Assembly (NCBI RefSeq): GCF_900086595.1
Contig: NZ_LT575472.1
Location: 1,819,971-1,883,970, forward strand
Length of the DNA stretch: 64,000 nt
Direction: 5' to 3'
Source of the DNA: Clostridium nigeriense
GTDB taxonomy: Bacteria; Bacillota; Clostridia; Clostridiales; Clostridiaceae
This document shows positions 1 to 7,925 of this stretch, one piece after another. Under the pieces are notes generated by a model, which did not search any database, was not told where the DNA came from, and worked only from the letters and a program-made list of their open reading frames with translations. The number at the start of each line of letters is the position of its first letter. The first letter of the stretch is position 1. Made by a program: the position numbers and the translations under genes.

Positions 1-1
1 A

Positions 2-361
2 AAAATACAAAAATTATTTAGTGAATATGGAGAGGACATAGAACTTATAATTTCAAACAACGATTCTATGGCCATAGGAGCTTTAAAAGCGTTACAAAAA
101 TATGGATATAATATAGGGAACAGCGAGAAATATATTCCAATAGTTGGGGTAGATGGGTTAGAAGAAGCAAAGCAATTAATTAATAAGGGAGAATTAACAG
201 GAACAGTAATTCAAGATAGTGAAGCAACTGTAAGGGCATTATATAGAATAGGAATAAATTTTGTGGAAGGAAGAAGTCCTTTAGAAAATACAGAATATAA
301 TTATGATGTAACAGGGGTTGGAGTAAGGATACCATATAATGGTTACATAATTAGAAATTAA
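2..361 (+). CDS. Galactose/glucose-binding periplasmic-type protein, C-terminal part (5' end outside window)
   Basis: The open frame runs in from the window edge and ends at a TAA at 359-361, leaving about 119 residues. The visible part reads SNNDSMAIGALKAL, then IPIVGVDGLEEAKQLI and a late GTVIQD stretch, the order found in the second lobe of type I sugar-binding proteins of ABC importers (MglB-like). SNNDSMA and VGVDG are the hinge-side segments seen in galactose-binding proteins. No mglA or mglC follows, so this would be the last gene of its unit or a solitary binding protein. The N-terminus, with any lipoprotein signal, is not visible. The family is fairly sure; the sugar is inferred. Confidence 0.75.
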   Translation, partial: KIQKLFSEYGEDIELIISNNDSMAIGALKALQKYGYNIGNSEKYIPIVGVDGLEEAKQLINKGELTGTVIQDSEATVRALYRIGINFVEGRSPLENTEYNYDVTGVGVRIPYNGYIIRN

Positions 362-445
362 CCAAATTTATAAATTTAATCTTTTATAACTAAAATTTTT
401 ATGATATAATCGTGGGGGATTTTGAAAGAATGGGGGAGTATAATC

Positions 446-583
446 ATGAAACATATCAAGACAATCAATAAGACTAACATCAAAAACAGCTTAGTAAAAC
501 CAGGTTGTAAAGAATGTGCTAACTCATGTCAATCAGCTTGCAAAACTTCATGTACAGTTGCAAACTTAGAGTGTGAAAACTAA
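446..583 (+). CDS. scfA: SCIFF precursor peptide (six cysteines in forty-five residues)
   Basis: This 45-residue ribosomally made peptide precursor is too short for most ORF cut-offs. It has exactly six cysteines, at positions 21, 24, 28, 32, 36 and 43, within 45 residues, which defines the SCIFF family. The N-terminal half (MKHIKTINKTN...) is the leader and the C-terminal half is the Cys-rich core. In characterised homologues the maturase forms a thioether between Cys32 and Thr37; both residues are present here at exactly those positions. A GGGGGAG ribosome site (about 434-440) precedes the ATG, and a weak -10 (TATAAT, 405-410) lies upstream. The maturase gene follows after 68 bp. The biological role of SCIFF is unknown. 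Confidence 0.95.
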   Translation: MKHIKTINKTNIKNSLVKPGCKECANSCQSACKTSCTVANLECEN

Positions 584-591
584 TTAAAAAG

Positions 592-625
592 AAAGCGGCA
601 ACAATAGGTTGCTGCTTACTTTTTA
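592..625 (+). terminator. Intercistronic hairpin between scfA and scfB, partial terminator
   Basis: AAGCGGCAAC (593-602) pairs with GTTGCTGCTT (608-617), a 10 bp stem with one G-U pair, followed by ACTTTTT. The next gene has no obvious promoter of its own, so read-through is expected. The hairpin may keep precursor mRNA in excess over maturase mRNA. Confidence 0.65.
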
Positions 626-651
626 GTTAAATAGCTTTTGGAGGGATTAAG

Positions 652-2007
652 ATGTCTTTAATACACAAATTTAAACAAGGTGAAAATTATTTTGTATTAG
701 ATGTAAATACAGGAGCTGTTCATATAGTAGACGAGCTTGTATATGATTTAGTACATGATGATGGAATGAAGGATAAAGAAGAAACAATTAAACTTTTATC
801 AAATAAATATGATAAAGATAATATTATAGAAGCTTATGATGAAATATTAGAACTTATAAAAGATGGTATGCTATATTCTGAAGATAAATATGAAGATATA
901 GCCCATGGGTCAATGGATGATAGGGATTATATTAAAGCAGTTTGTTTAAATATAATCCATGGATGTAATTTAAGATGTAAATATTGTTTTGCAGATGAGG
1001 GTGAATATAATGGGCATAAAGGTGTTATGTCTATAGAAACTGCTAAAAAGGCAATTGATTATGTTGTGAAAAGAAGTGGTCCAAGAAGAAATATTGAAAT
1101 AGATTTGTTTGGTGGTGAGCCAACAATGATAATGGATACTGTTAAGGAAATAGTACAGTATGCTAGAGAAAATGAAAAGAAGTGGAACAAAAATATTAGA
1201 TTTACTATGACAACTAATGCCACTCTTTTAAATGATGATATGATGGATTTTATGGACAAGGAGTTAGGAAATATTATTCTTTCATTAGATGGAAGAAAAT
1301 CTGTTAATGATAATGTAAGAATTAAAGTTAATGGAACAGGCTCTTATGATGATATACTACCTAACATAAAAAAGATGATTGAAAAGAGAACTCCTGGTAA
1401 AACCTATTATGTAAGAGGTACATTTACTAGAGCAAATACTGATTTCTTTGAAGATGTAATGGCTATGGTAAATGAAGGCTTTGATGAAGTATCTATTGAA
1501 CCAGTTGTACTTGAAGATGGACATCCTCTTGCTTTAAGAGAAGAAGATTTACCAAAGATAATGGAAAACTACGATAAGCTATATGAAGATATGGCAAGAA
1601 GAAAGAGAGAAAAGAAGGGTGAATATAACTTCTATCACTTTAATGTAGATTTAAATGGTGGACCATGTGTATATAAGAGAATTTCAGGTTGTGGTGCAGG
1701 ATTTGAATATGTTGCAATAACACCTCAAGGAGAAGTATATCCTTGTCATCAATTTGTAGGAAAAGAAGAATTTAAGCTTGGAACTATATATGATGATACA
1801 TATAATTCAGAACTTGGAAAGAAGTTCAAAAAAGCTCATATATATAATAAGCCAAAATGTAGAGAGTGTTGGGCAAGATTCTATTGTAGTGGAGGTTGCC
1901 AAGCAAATAATTTCAGTTTCAATGGAGATATGAAAATTCCGTATGAAATAGGCTGCAAGATGCAAAAGAAAAGAATTGAATGTGCTATTGCTTTAAAAGC
2001 AGAATAA
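652..2007 (+). CDS. scfB: SCIFF radical SAM maturase (thioether-forming, SPASM/twitch type)
   Basis: This 451-residue radical SAM enzyme matches the family that crosslinks a SCIFF cysteine to a threonine (CteB-like). The first ~90 residues form a small winged-helix, PqqD-like leader-binding region. The radical SAM cluster ligands are C105-X3-C109-X2-C112 (CNLRCKYC). The C-terminal part carries the auxiliary-cluster cysteines of a SPASM domain, including GPCVY, SGCGAG, YPCHQF, PKCRECWARFYCSGGC and IGCKM. An AGGGAT site precedes the ATG in ..GGAGGGATTAAGATG. It lies just downstream of the SCIFF gene, which fixes its substrate. A strong hairpin terminator follows the stop codon. Length is normal for the family. 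Confidence 0.95.
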   Translation: MSLIHKFKQGENYFVLDVNTGAVHIVDELVYDLVHDDGMKDKEETIKLLSNKYDKDNIIEAYDEILELIKDGMLYSEDKYEDIAHGSMDDRDYIKAVCLNIIHGCNLRCKYCFADEGEYNGHKGVMSIETAKKAIDYVVKRSGPRRNIEIDLFGGEPTMIMDTVKEIVQYARENEKKWNKNIRFTMTTNATLLNDDMMDFMDKELGNIILSLDGRKSVNDNVRIKVNGTGSYDDILPNIKKMIEKRTPGKTYYVRGTFTRANTDFFEDVMAMVNEGFDEVSIEPVVLEDGHPLALREEDLPKIMENYDKLYEDMARRKREKKGEYNFYHFNVDLNGGPCVYKRISGCGAGFEYVAITPQGEVYPCHQFVGKEEFKLGTIYDDTYNSELGKKFKKAHIYNKPKCRECWARFYCSGGCQANNFSFNGDMKIPYEIGCKMQKKRIECAIALKAE

Positions 2008-2011
2008 AGCT

Positions 2012-2036
2012 GAGCTGTCTTAATGGCAGCTCTTTT
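2012..2036 (+). terminator. Rho-independent terminator after scfB
   Basis: GAGCTGTC (2012-2019) pairs with GGCAGCTC (2025-2032) with one wobble and a 5 nt loop, followed by TTTT. It ends the scfAB unit. Confidence 0.85.
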
Positions 2037-2059
2037 ATAATTTCCTTCCTTCAGTTTGC

Positions 2060-2137
2060 AAAGAGATAAACATTGTATGAGGTTGACTTTGAGCGTATGC
2101 GACGGAGCAAGGAATATAATGTTTATCTCTTTTTTTA
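2060..2137 (+). repeat. Dispersed hairpin element, copy A (plus strand)
   Basis: A 19 bp outer stem (2060-2078 with 2114-2132, one G-U pair) encloses a 35 nt loop that contains GACTTTGAG and TGCGACGGAG. An inner helix GTTG/CGAC (2082-2085 with 2100-2103) is possible. A run of T follows the 3' arm, so this copy could also terminate transcription, although a separate terminator already sits at 2012-2036. It shares its core with the elements at 10285, 40747 and 63076. Confidence 0.85.
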
Positions 2138-2195
2138 TTTTTACATTTTATAATAAAAATATTAAAATAGGATTATAAAATATATGGAGGTAGCA

Positions 2196-3410
2196 ATGGA
2201 AGTATTGTTAAATAATGGAACAAAGTTAATTTATAGAAAAACAATGTCTAAGCTTACGTCAATTTCAATTTCTGTTGATGCAGGTGCGTGCAAAGAAAAA
2301 AATCTTATGGGGCTAGCTCATGCTACAGAGCATATGGTTTATAAAGGAACAAAGAAAAGAAGTGAAAATGAAATAAATAAAGAATTAAGTAGTATATTTG
2401 GTTTTCAAAATGCTATGACTAATTATCCTTATGTAATTTATTACGGAACAATGCTTGGAGAAGATTTTGAAAAAGCCATAGAAATATTTTCTGATATAAT
2501 TATAAATCCTATTTTTGAAGAAGAGGGATTTAAAGAAGAAATGGATGTAATAAAAGAAGAGTTAAGAGAGTGGGATGAGGAGCTAGAACAGTTCTGTGAA
2601 GATAAATTATTTTTAAATAGTTTTGAGAAGAGAAGAATAAAGTATCCCATAATAGGAAGATTTGATGATTTAGAAAAAATAACTTTAAATGATATAAAAG
2701 CTTTTTATAATGAAAATTATATTCCACAAAACCTATCAATAGCTGTAGTATCTTCATTAGATTTTGAATTAATAAAAAATGTAGTTGAAAAATATTTTGA
2801 AGCTTGGGAAAGAAGTAATACTTCATATCAAAAAGATATAATTTATGATAAGGATAATTTTGGAGTTTATAGGAATATTAAAAAAGGTACTAATGGATGT
2901 AAAGTAGAAATTATATTTCCAATAGATACATTAAATTTTAATGAGATGAAGGCTTTTAAAATTTTCAATGAATATTTTGGTGAGGGAGTAAATTCTGTTT
3001 TATTTGATGTTTTAAGAACAAAAAATGGTCTTGTTTATGATGTATTAACTAAGATAGCCTATGAAACGTATATAAAACTCTATAAGATAAACTTCAGTAC
3101 ATCAAAAGACAAATTAGATAAGGCGTTAAATTTAATTGATGAAGCTATAAATAAAGTTTTAGATAATAAAGTTATTATAAAAAATGAAGAAAAAAATAGC
3201 TATATTAAGAGTATAAAATTAAAAAGACTATTTAGAGAAGAACAAAATATAATCCTTGCAAAGGAGTTATCTACATATAGTACTATGTTTGGTAATTATA
3301 AAATTTATGATGAAGAATTAGATAATCTTGAAGAGATAACAAGTGAAGATATTTTAAATTCTGCTAAAAAAGTATTAAGTAATAAATCTATAGAAATAAT
3401 AATAAATTAA
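2196..3410 (+). CDS. M16 family zinc peptidase (insulinase/pitrilysin type)
   Basis: The 404-residue protein carries the inverted zinc motif H42-A-T-E45-H46 followed by MVYKGT, the hallmark of M16 peptidases, and the downstream EEMDVIKEELREWDEE helix that supplies the third ligand. Length fits a two-domain half as in processing-peptidase-like M16B proteins, with no signal peptide, so it is probably cytosolic. The ATG at 2196 was chosen because GGAGG at 2186-2190 sits five bases before it; an earlier in-frame ATG at 2184 overlaps that ribosome site. The next gene follows after 9 bp, so they are likely co-transcribed. M16 enzymes serve as proteases in several modified-peptide pathways (for example PQQ), so closeness to the SCIFF genes is suggestive, but a terminator and a hairpin element lie between them. 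Confidence 0.88.
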   Translation: MEVLLNNGTKLIYRKTMSKLTSISISVDAGACKEKNLMGLAHATEHMVYKGTKKRSENEINKELSSIFGFQNAMTNYPYVIYYGTMLGEDFEKAIEIFSDIIINPIFEEEGFKEEMDVIKEELREWDEELEQFCEDKLFLNSFEKRRIKYPIIGRFDDLEKITLNDIKAFYNENYIPQNLSIAVVSSLDFELIKNVVEKYFEAWERSNTSYQKDIIYDKDNFGVYRNIKKGTNGCKVEIIFPIDTLNFNEMKAFKIFNEYFGEGVNSVLFDVLRTKNGLVYDVLTKIAYETYIKLYKINFSTSKDKLDKALNLIDEAINKVLDNKVIIKNEEKNSYIKSIKLKRLFREEQNIILAKELSTYSTMFGNYKIYDEELDNLEEITSEDILNSAKKVLSNKSIEIIIN

Positions 3411-3419
3411 AGAGGAGAA

Positions 3420-4835
3420 ATGATGAATAAGGCGCCATTGTTAGAGGGATTATTAAGATATAAGAATGAAGAAAATTTAATTTTATCAATGCCTGGAAAT
3501 AAAAGTGGTAAGGCTTTTTTAAAAGATAAATTAGGAGAAGTTTTTAAAGATAGTTTAGGAGATTTAGATATAACAGAAGTAGACCCTTTAGATAATCTCC
3601 ATAATCCAGAAGGAATAATAAGGGAAGCCCAGGAGCTTTTAGCTAAAACATATAAAGTTAAAAAAGCTTATTTTTTAGTTAATGGTAGCTCAGGGGGTAA
3701 TCTAGCTGCTATATTTTCAGCTTTTAATGAAGGTGATGAAGTATTAGTTGAAAGAAATTGTCATAAATCAATTTATAATGGACTTATATTAAGAAAATTA
3801 AAAGTAGTTTATATTGATACTGTAATAGATGAAAATCTCGGAATATTTTTACCTCCAAGAGAAGAAGAAATACTTAGGGCTTTAAATAAGGCTAATAATC
3901 CAAAGGGAATAATATTAACTTCACCAAATTACTTTGGAATTTCTAGTGATATAGAAGATGTAATAAAGAAGTTAAAGGATATAGGCTTAAAAGTTATTAT
4001 TGATAGTGCTCATGGAGCTCATTTTGGATTTAATGAAAGATTACCTAAATCCATGGCTAAGCTAGGAGATTATGTAGTAGTTAGTGCCCATAAAACACTG
4101 CCAAGTCTTACTCAAGGAGCTTTTTTATTAGTAAATAACAATTGTGATAATGTTGAATTTTACTTAAGAGCATTTATGACAACTTCACCATCATATTTAA
4201 TTATGGCATCTTTAGATTATGCTAGATATTATTTAGATAATTATGCAAGAGAAGATTATAAAAACTTAATTGAAGTAGCTGAAAATTATACAGAAAAAAT
4301 AAACTCATTAAATAAAGTTTATATAGTAAGTGAAAAAGAAGTTAAAAGTGGTTATACAATTGATAAAAGTAGATATTTAATGATAGTTAAGGATGGTTTT
4401 AGTGGGCATAAGCTTTTAGATTATTTAAGAGAAAAAAACATTCAATCAGAAATGAGTTTTAGTAAAGGTGTAGTTTTAATTTTATCTCCGTCAAATACTA
4501 TAGAGGATTTTGAAAAAATATATTTAGCTATAAAGGAACTTAATTTAAATACATTAAAAAATAATGAAAGTACAATGGAATTTATTAATTCGTATCCTGA
4601 AAAAATTTTAGAGCCATATGAAATATTTAATCTAAAGGATAGGGAGATAAACTTAAATGAAGCTATAAATAAAATTTCAAAAGACTTTATAGTTCCATAT
4701 CCCCCAGGTATTCCAATAGTTTGTCCAGGAGAAAAAATAACTTGTGAAATTATTAAAATAATTAATGAGTATATTAATAATGGCTTGAGTGTAATTGGTA
4801 TAAATAATAATAAGATTAAGGTAGTTGATAATTAA
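3420..4835 (+). CDS. Orn/Lys/Arg decarboxylase-family PLP protein (aminotransferase fold)
   Basis: This 471-residue protein belongs to the short Gram-positive group of fold-I Orn/Lys/Arg decarboxylases. It shows MPGNKSG near the N-terminus, NGSSGGNLAAIFSA for phosphate binding, IIDSAHGAHFGFN with the aspartate that binds the PLP ring, and the Schiff-base lysine in SAHKTLPSLTQ (K225). The C-terminal PYPPGIPIVCPGEKI segment is typical. Substrate (lysine, arginine or ornithine) cannot be read from the sequence, and some relatives are of unknown function. AGAGGAG at 3411-3417 serves the first ATG or the adjacent ATG at 3423; the second has better spacing. It follows the M16 gene closely. Confidence 0.85.
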   Translation: MMNKAPLLEGLLRYKNEENLILSMPGNKSGKAFLKDKLGEVFKDSLGDLDITEVDPLDNLHNPEGIIREAQELLAKTYKVKKAYFLVNGSSGGNLAAIFSAFNEGDEVLVERNCHKSIYNGLILRKLKVVYIDTVIDENLGIFLPPREEEILRALNKANNPKGIILTSPNYFGISSDIEDVIKKLKDIGLKVIIDSAHGAHFGFNERLPKSMAKLGDYVVVSAHKTLPSLTQGAFLLVNNNCDNVEFYLRAFMTTSPSYLIMASLDYARYYLDNYAREDYKNLIEVAENYTEKINSLNKVYIVSEKEVKSGYTIDKSRYLMIVKDGFSGHKLLDYLREKNIQSEMSFSKGVVLILSPSNTIEDFEKIYLAIKELNLNTLKNNESTMEFINSYPEKILEPYEIFNLKDREINLNEAINKISKDFIVPYPPGIPIVCPGEKITCEIIKIINEYINNGLSVIGINNNKIKVVDN

Positions 4836-4917
4836 AGATTTAATTTGAAAAATGAAAATTTATCAATTTAAATTGTATAAAAAAACTAAAATGATTAAAA
4901 TTGATCTTTAGTAAATA

Positions 4918-4946
4918 TTGACATAATCTAGTAGATTATCTAAAAT
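4918..4946 (+). promoter_or_regulatory. htpG promoter with a palindrome filling the -35/-10 spacer
   Basis: TTGACA (4918-4923), a 17 bp spacer and TAAAAT (4941-4946) form a good vegetative promoter. A perfect 8-1-8 inverted repeat, ATAATCTA-G-TAGATTAT (4923-4939), occupies the spacer, where a bound repressor would block RNA polymerase. It matches neither CIRCE nor the CtsR direct repeat as I know them. Confidence 0.7.
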
Positions 4947-4973
4947 GATTTGATGTAAGAGGAGGGATTATTT

Positions 4974-6827
4974 ATGGAGAAAAATAAAGGAAATATTTCA
5001 ATTCATACTGAAAATATTTTTCCAATTATTAAAAAATGGCTTTATTCAGACAAAGATATTTTTATAAGAGAGCTTATTAGTAATGGTTGTGATGCAATAA
5101 GTAAATTAAAAAGATTACAAAGCTTAGGTGAAGCTAAGATAGAAGAAAATGAAAATTATAAGGTTGTTGTTTCCGTTAATAAAGAAAATGGAACTTTAAA
5201 ATTTACTGATAACGGAATTGGTATGACTGAAGAAGAAGTAAAAAAATATATTAATCAAGTTGCTTTTTCTGGAGCTGAAGATTTTATAAGCAAATATAAG
5301 GAGAAAATCGGGGAAGATAAGGATATAATTGGACATTTTGGACTTGGTTTTTATTCAGCTTTTATGGTTGCTAAAAGAGTTCAAATAGATACATTATCTT
5401 ATATAGAAGGATCTGAGGCTGTAACTTGGACTTGTGATGGAGGAACAGAATATGAAATATCTCCATCAAATAAAAATGAAAGAGGCACCATTATAACCTT
5501 ATTCATTGATGAAGATAGTAAAGAGTTTTTAGATGAATATAAAGTTAGAGAAGTTATTCAAAAATACTGTTCTTTCTTACCTACAGAGATATATTTAGAA
5601 GATGAATGTAAAGAAGAAAAAGGTGAGGATAAAAAGCCTTTAAATGATACAACTCCATTATGGATGAAGTCTCCAAAGGACTGCACTGACGAAGAATATA
5701 AGGATTTTTATAAAAAGGTGTTCTTAGATTTTAATGATCCTTTATTTTGGATACATTTGAACGTTGATTATCCTTTTAATTTGAAAGGAATATTATATTT
5801 TCCTAAATTAAAGCATGAATTAGAAGCAACAGAAGGTCAAGTAAAGCTTTATAATAATCAAGTGTTTGTTGCTGATAATATTAAGGAAGTTATACCTGAA
5901 TTCCTTTTATTATTAAAGGGAACAATAGATTGTCCTGATTTACCACTAAATGTTTCTAGAAGCTTCCTTCAAAAGGATAGAGATGTACTAAAAATTTCTA
6001 AGCATATAGTTAAAAAGGTAGCAGATAAATTAGTTAATCTTTATAAAAATGAAAGAGAAAACTTTAATAACTTCTGGAAAGATATACAAATATTTATTAA
6101 GTATGGATGTTTAAGAGATGAAGGCTTCTATGAAAAAATTAAAGATATAATAATTTTTAGAAGATTAAATGGAGAATATATAACTTTAAAAGAATATCTT
6201 GAAGAAAATAAAGAAAAGCATGAAAATAAGGTTTTCTATGTAACAGATGAAAAACAGCAATCACAATACATTAAGATGTTTAAGGAAGCTAATTTAGATG
6301 CTTTAGTATTAGATTGTTCTTTAGATAATCATTTTATAAGCTTTTTAGAGTCTAAAGAAACAGGAGTAACCTTTGCAAGAATCGATTCAGATATTTCAGA
6401 TACATTAAAAAATAATGATAGTGAAGAGTTAGAAGATATAAATAATAAAATAAAAGATTTATTTAAAGAAATATCTTCTAATGGTATAAAGGAAGTAAAA
6501 GTTGAAAGTCTTAGAAATTCTGATACTCCAGCGATGATATTAGTTTCTGAACAGTCTAGAAGAATGGCTGAAATGAGTAAAATGTTTGGAGGAATGGATA
6601 TTCCGAACATGTTTAACGAGGAAAAAACTTTAATAGTTAATAATAATAATCCTATAATACGAAAATTAACACAAATAAAATTAGATGAAAACAAAGAAAA
6701 AGTTGAATTGATGTGTAATTATATAGTAGATATAGCATTACTTTCTAATAAAGAATTAAGTCCAGAGGAAATGGATAATTTTATTAATAGAAGTAATAAG
6801 GTGTTAAGTTTAGCTATGGAGCTTTAA
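4974..6827 (+). CDS. htpG: Molecular chaperone HtpG (Hsp90)
   Basis: This 617-residue cytosolic ATP-driven chaperone has the GHKL ATPase signature: the catalytic glutamate E33 in RELISNGCDAI with N37 for magnesium, DNGIGM for the adenine pocket, and GHFGLGFYSAFMVA as the lid glycine motif. The middle domain follows with LPLNVSRSFLQKD, whose arginine contacts the ATP phosphate, and a shorter C-terminal dimerisation domain. Length is normal for bacterial HtpG. GAGGAGGG precedes the ATG. It is transcribed alone: a palindromic promoter lies upstream and a long hairpin terminator downstream. The residue after N37 is Gly-Cys rather than the common Ala-Ser, a mild variation. Confidence 0.97.
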   Translation: MEKNKGNISIHTENIFPIIKKWLYSDKDIFIRELISNGCDAISKLKRLQSLGEAKIEENENYKVVVSVNKENGTLKFTDNGIGMTEEEVKKYINQVAFSGAEDFISKYKEKIGEDKDIIGHFGLGFYSAFMVAKRVQIDTLSYIEGSEAVTWTCDGGTEYEISPSNKNERGTIITLFIDEDSKEFLDEYKVREVIQKYCSFLPTEIYLEDECKEEKGEDKKPLNDTTPLWMKSPKDCTDEEYKDFYKKVFLDFNDPLFWIHLNVDYPFNLKGILYFPKLKHELEATEGQVKLYNNQVFVADNIKEVIPEFLLLLKGTIDCPDLPLNVSRSFLQKDRDVLKISKHIVKKVADKLVNLYKNERENFNNFWKDIQIFIKYGCLRDEGFYEKIKDIIIFRRLNGEYITLKEYLEENKEKHENKVFYVTDEKQQSQYIKMFKEANLDALVLDCSLDNHFISFLESKETGVTFARIDSDISDTLKNNDSEELEDINNKIKDLFKEISSNGIKEVKVESLRNSDTPAMILVSEQSRRMAEMSKMFGGMDIPNMFNEEKTLIVNNNNPIIRKLTQIKLDENKEKVELMCNYIVDIALLSNKELSPEEMDNFINRSNKVLSLAMEL

Positions 6828-6869
6828 GTTTACTATAGACAATTAATAAATGAAAAATTAAGTATGTAA

Positions 6870-6941
6870 GTAGATATATGTAAGATAATTATTCCTAAAA
6901 TTAAAGTACAGGAATAATAAAGTTACGTATATCTACCTTTT
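6870..6941 (+). terminator. Long hairpin terminator after htpG
   Basis: GTAGATATATGTAA (6870-6883) pairs with TTACGTATATCTAC (6923-6936) with one wobble, and an inner ATTATTCCT/AGGAATAAT stem continues it. CTTTTTG follows. The rest of the 258 bp gap holds the pdxK control region. Confidence 0.8.
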
Positions 6942-7006
6942 TGTTTTTGAAAGTGCTTTTATTAGTTAACACTTTAATTATAAATACTTAATTAAGCAAT
7001 TGAAGG

Positions 7007-7022
7007 ATTGTACCGATACAAT
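7007..7022 (+). promoter_or_regulatory. Candidate operator upstream of the vitamin B6 genes
   Basis: ATTGTA-CCGA-TACAAT is a perfect 6-4-6 inverted repeat 64 bp before the kinase ATG, with a possible TTGAAG -35 just upstream (7000-7005). A clear -10 cannot be placed. A PdxR/MocR-type regulator is one guess; no such gene is in the window. Confidence 0.45.
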
Positions 7023-7085
7023 AGACAAAATGAAATTCTTGGATTATTATTAAGGAATGAATAAATTTTAGAAGTAGGTGTACTT

Positions 7086-7925
7086 ATGAATAAGATCAAG
7101 AAGGTAGCAACAATTAATGATTTATCAGGAGTTGGAAGATGTTCTTTAACTGCAGCAATACCAGTTTTATCTGCTTTAGGGGTTCAGTGTTGTCCGTTTC
7201 CAACAGCAGTATTATCCTGTCATACAGGATTCGATAAGTTTACTTTTTTAGATATTACTGATGAAATGATAAATTATAAGAAATCATGGGACAACTTAAA
7301 TATAGACTTTGATTGTATTTATAGTGGTTTTTTGGGGTCTGAAAAACAAATAGATATAGTTTCAAATTTTATTAATGAAAGAGGTGACTCTTTAATAGTA
7401 GTTGATCCTGTTATGGGTGATAATGGAGTTGTTTATAGCACTTTTACAAAAGAAATGTGCGATAAAATGAAAAATCTAGTCTCAATTGCTGATATAGTTA
7501 CACCGAATTTAACAGAAGCATGCATCTTAATTAATGAACAATATGATAAATATAATTCAAATGATGAAAATATACTTGATATAGCAAAAAAGATATCAGC
7601 TATAGGGCCTAAAAAGGTAATAATAACGGGGATTATAAGAGAAAATAAAATAGTTAATTTTGCTTATGACAAAATAGAAAATAAGTTTTTTAAAGTAGAA
7701 AGTAATTTTAATCATAAATCTTATAGTGGAACAGGGGATATATTTACTTCAATAGTTATAGGATTACTTTTAAACGGCCATGATTTAAAGTATTGTGTAG
7801 AAAATGCAACTAAATTTATTTATAAAACCATAGAATTTACTTCCAAATTTAATACGGATACAAAAGAGGGAATTATGTTTGAGTTATTTTTAAAGGAGTT
7901 GATTTTAATTAATGAACACAAATAA
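7086..7925 (+). CDS. pdxK: Pyridoxal/pyridoxamine kinase
   Basis: This 279-residue ribokinase-fold enzyme phosphorylates B6 vitamers in PLP salvage. Seen in it are NDLSGVGRCSL near the N-terminus, VVDPVMGDNG, TPNLTEA and the anion-hole motif SGTGDIFTS with the catalytic aspartate; these are the markers of the PdxK/PdxY family. AGTAGGTG precedes the ATG. Its 3' end overlaps the following S-component gene by 14 bp, which implies translational coupling and supports B6 as the shared substrate. Length is normal. PdxY and PdxK cannot be told apart here. Confidence 0.88.
   Translation: MNKIKKVATINDLSGVGRCSLTAAIPVLSALGVQCCPFPTAVLSCHTGFDKFTFLDITDEMINYKKSWDNLNIDFDCIYSGFLGSEKQIDIVSNFINERGDSLIVVDPVMGDNGVVYSTFTKEMCDKMKNLVSIADIVTPNLTEACILINEQYDKYNSNDENILDIAKKISAIGPKKVIITGIIRENKIVNFAYDKIENKFFKVESNFNHKSYSGTGDIFTSIVIGLLLNGHDLKYCVENATKFIYKTIEFTSKFNTDTKEGIMFELFLKELILINEHK

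Noticed and set aside
2441..2826. Minus-strand open frames inside the M16 gene, and similar ones inside htpG, ruvA, tgt and the ECF ATPase genes
   Set aside because: They are Ser/Leu/Ile/Phe-rich mirror frames of AT-rich coding DNA without ribosome sites or family features.
4836..4917. Heat-shock CIRCE or CtsR site before htpG
   Set aside because: Neither TTAGCACTC/GAGTGCTAA nor the CtsR heptad repeat is present; only the spacer palindrome stands out.
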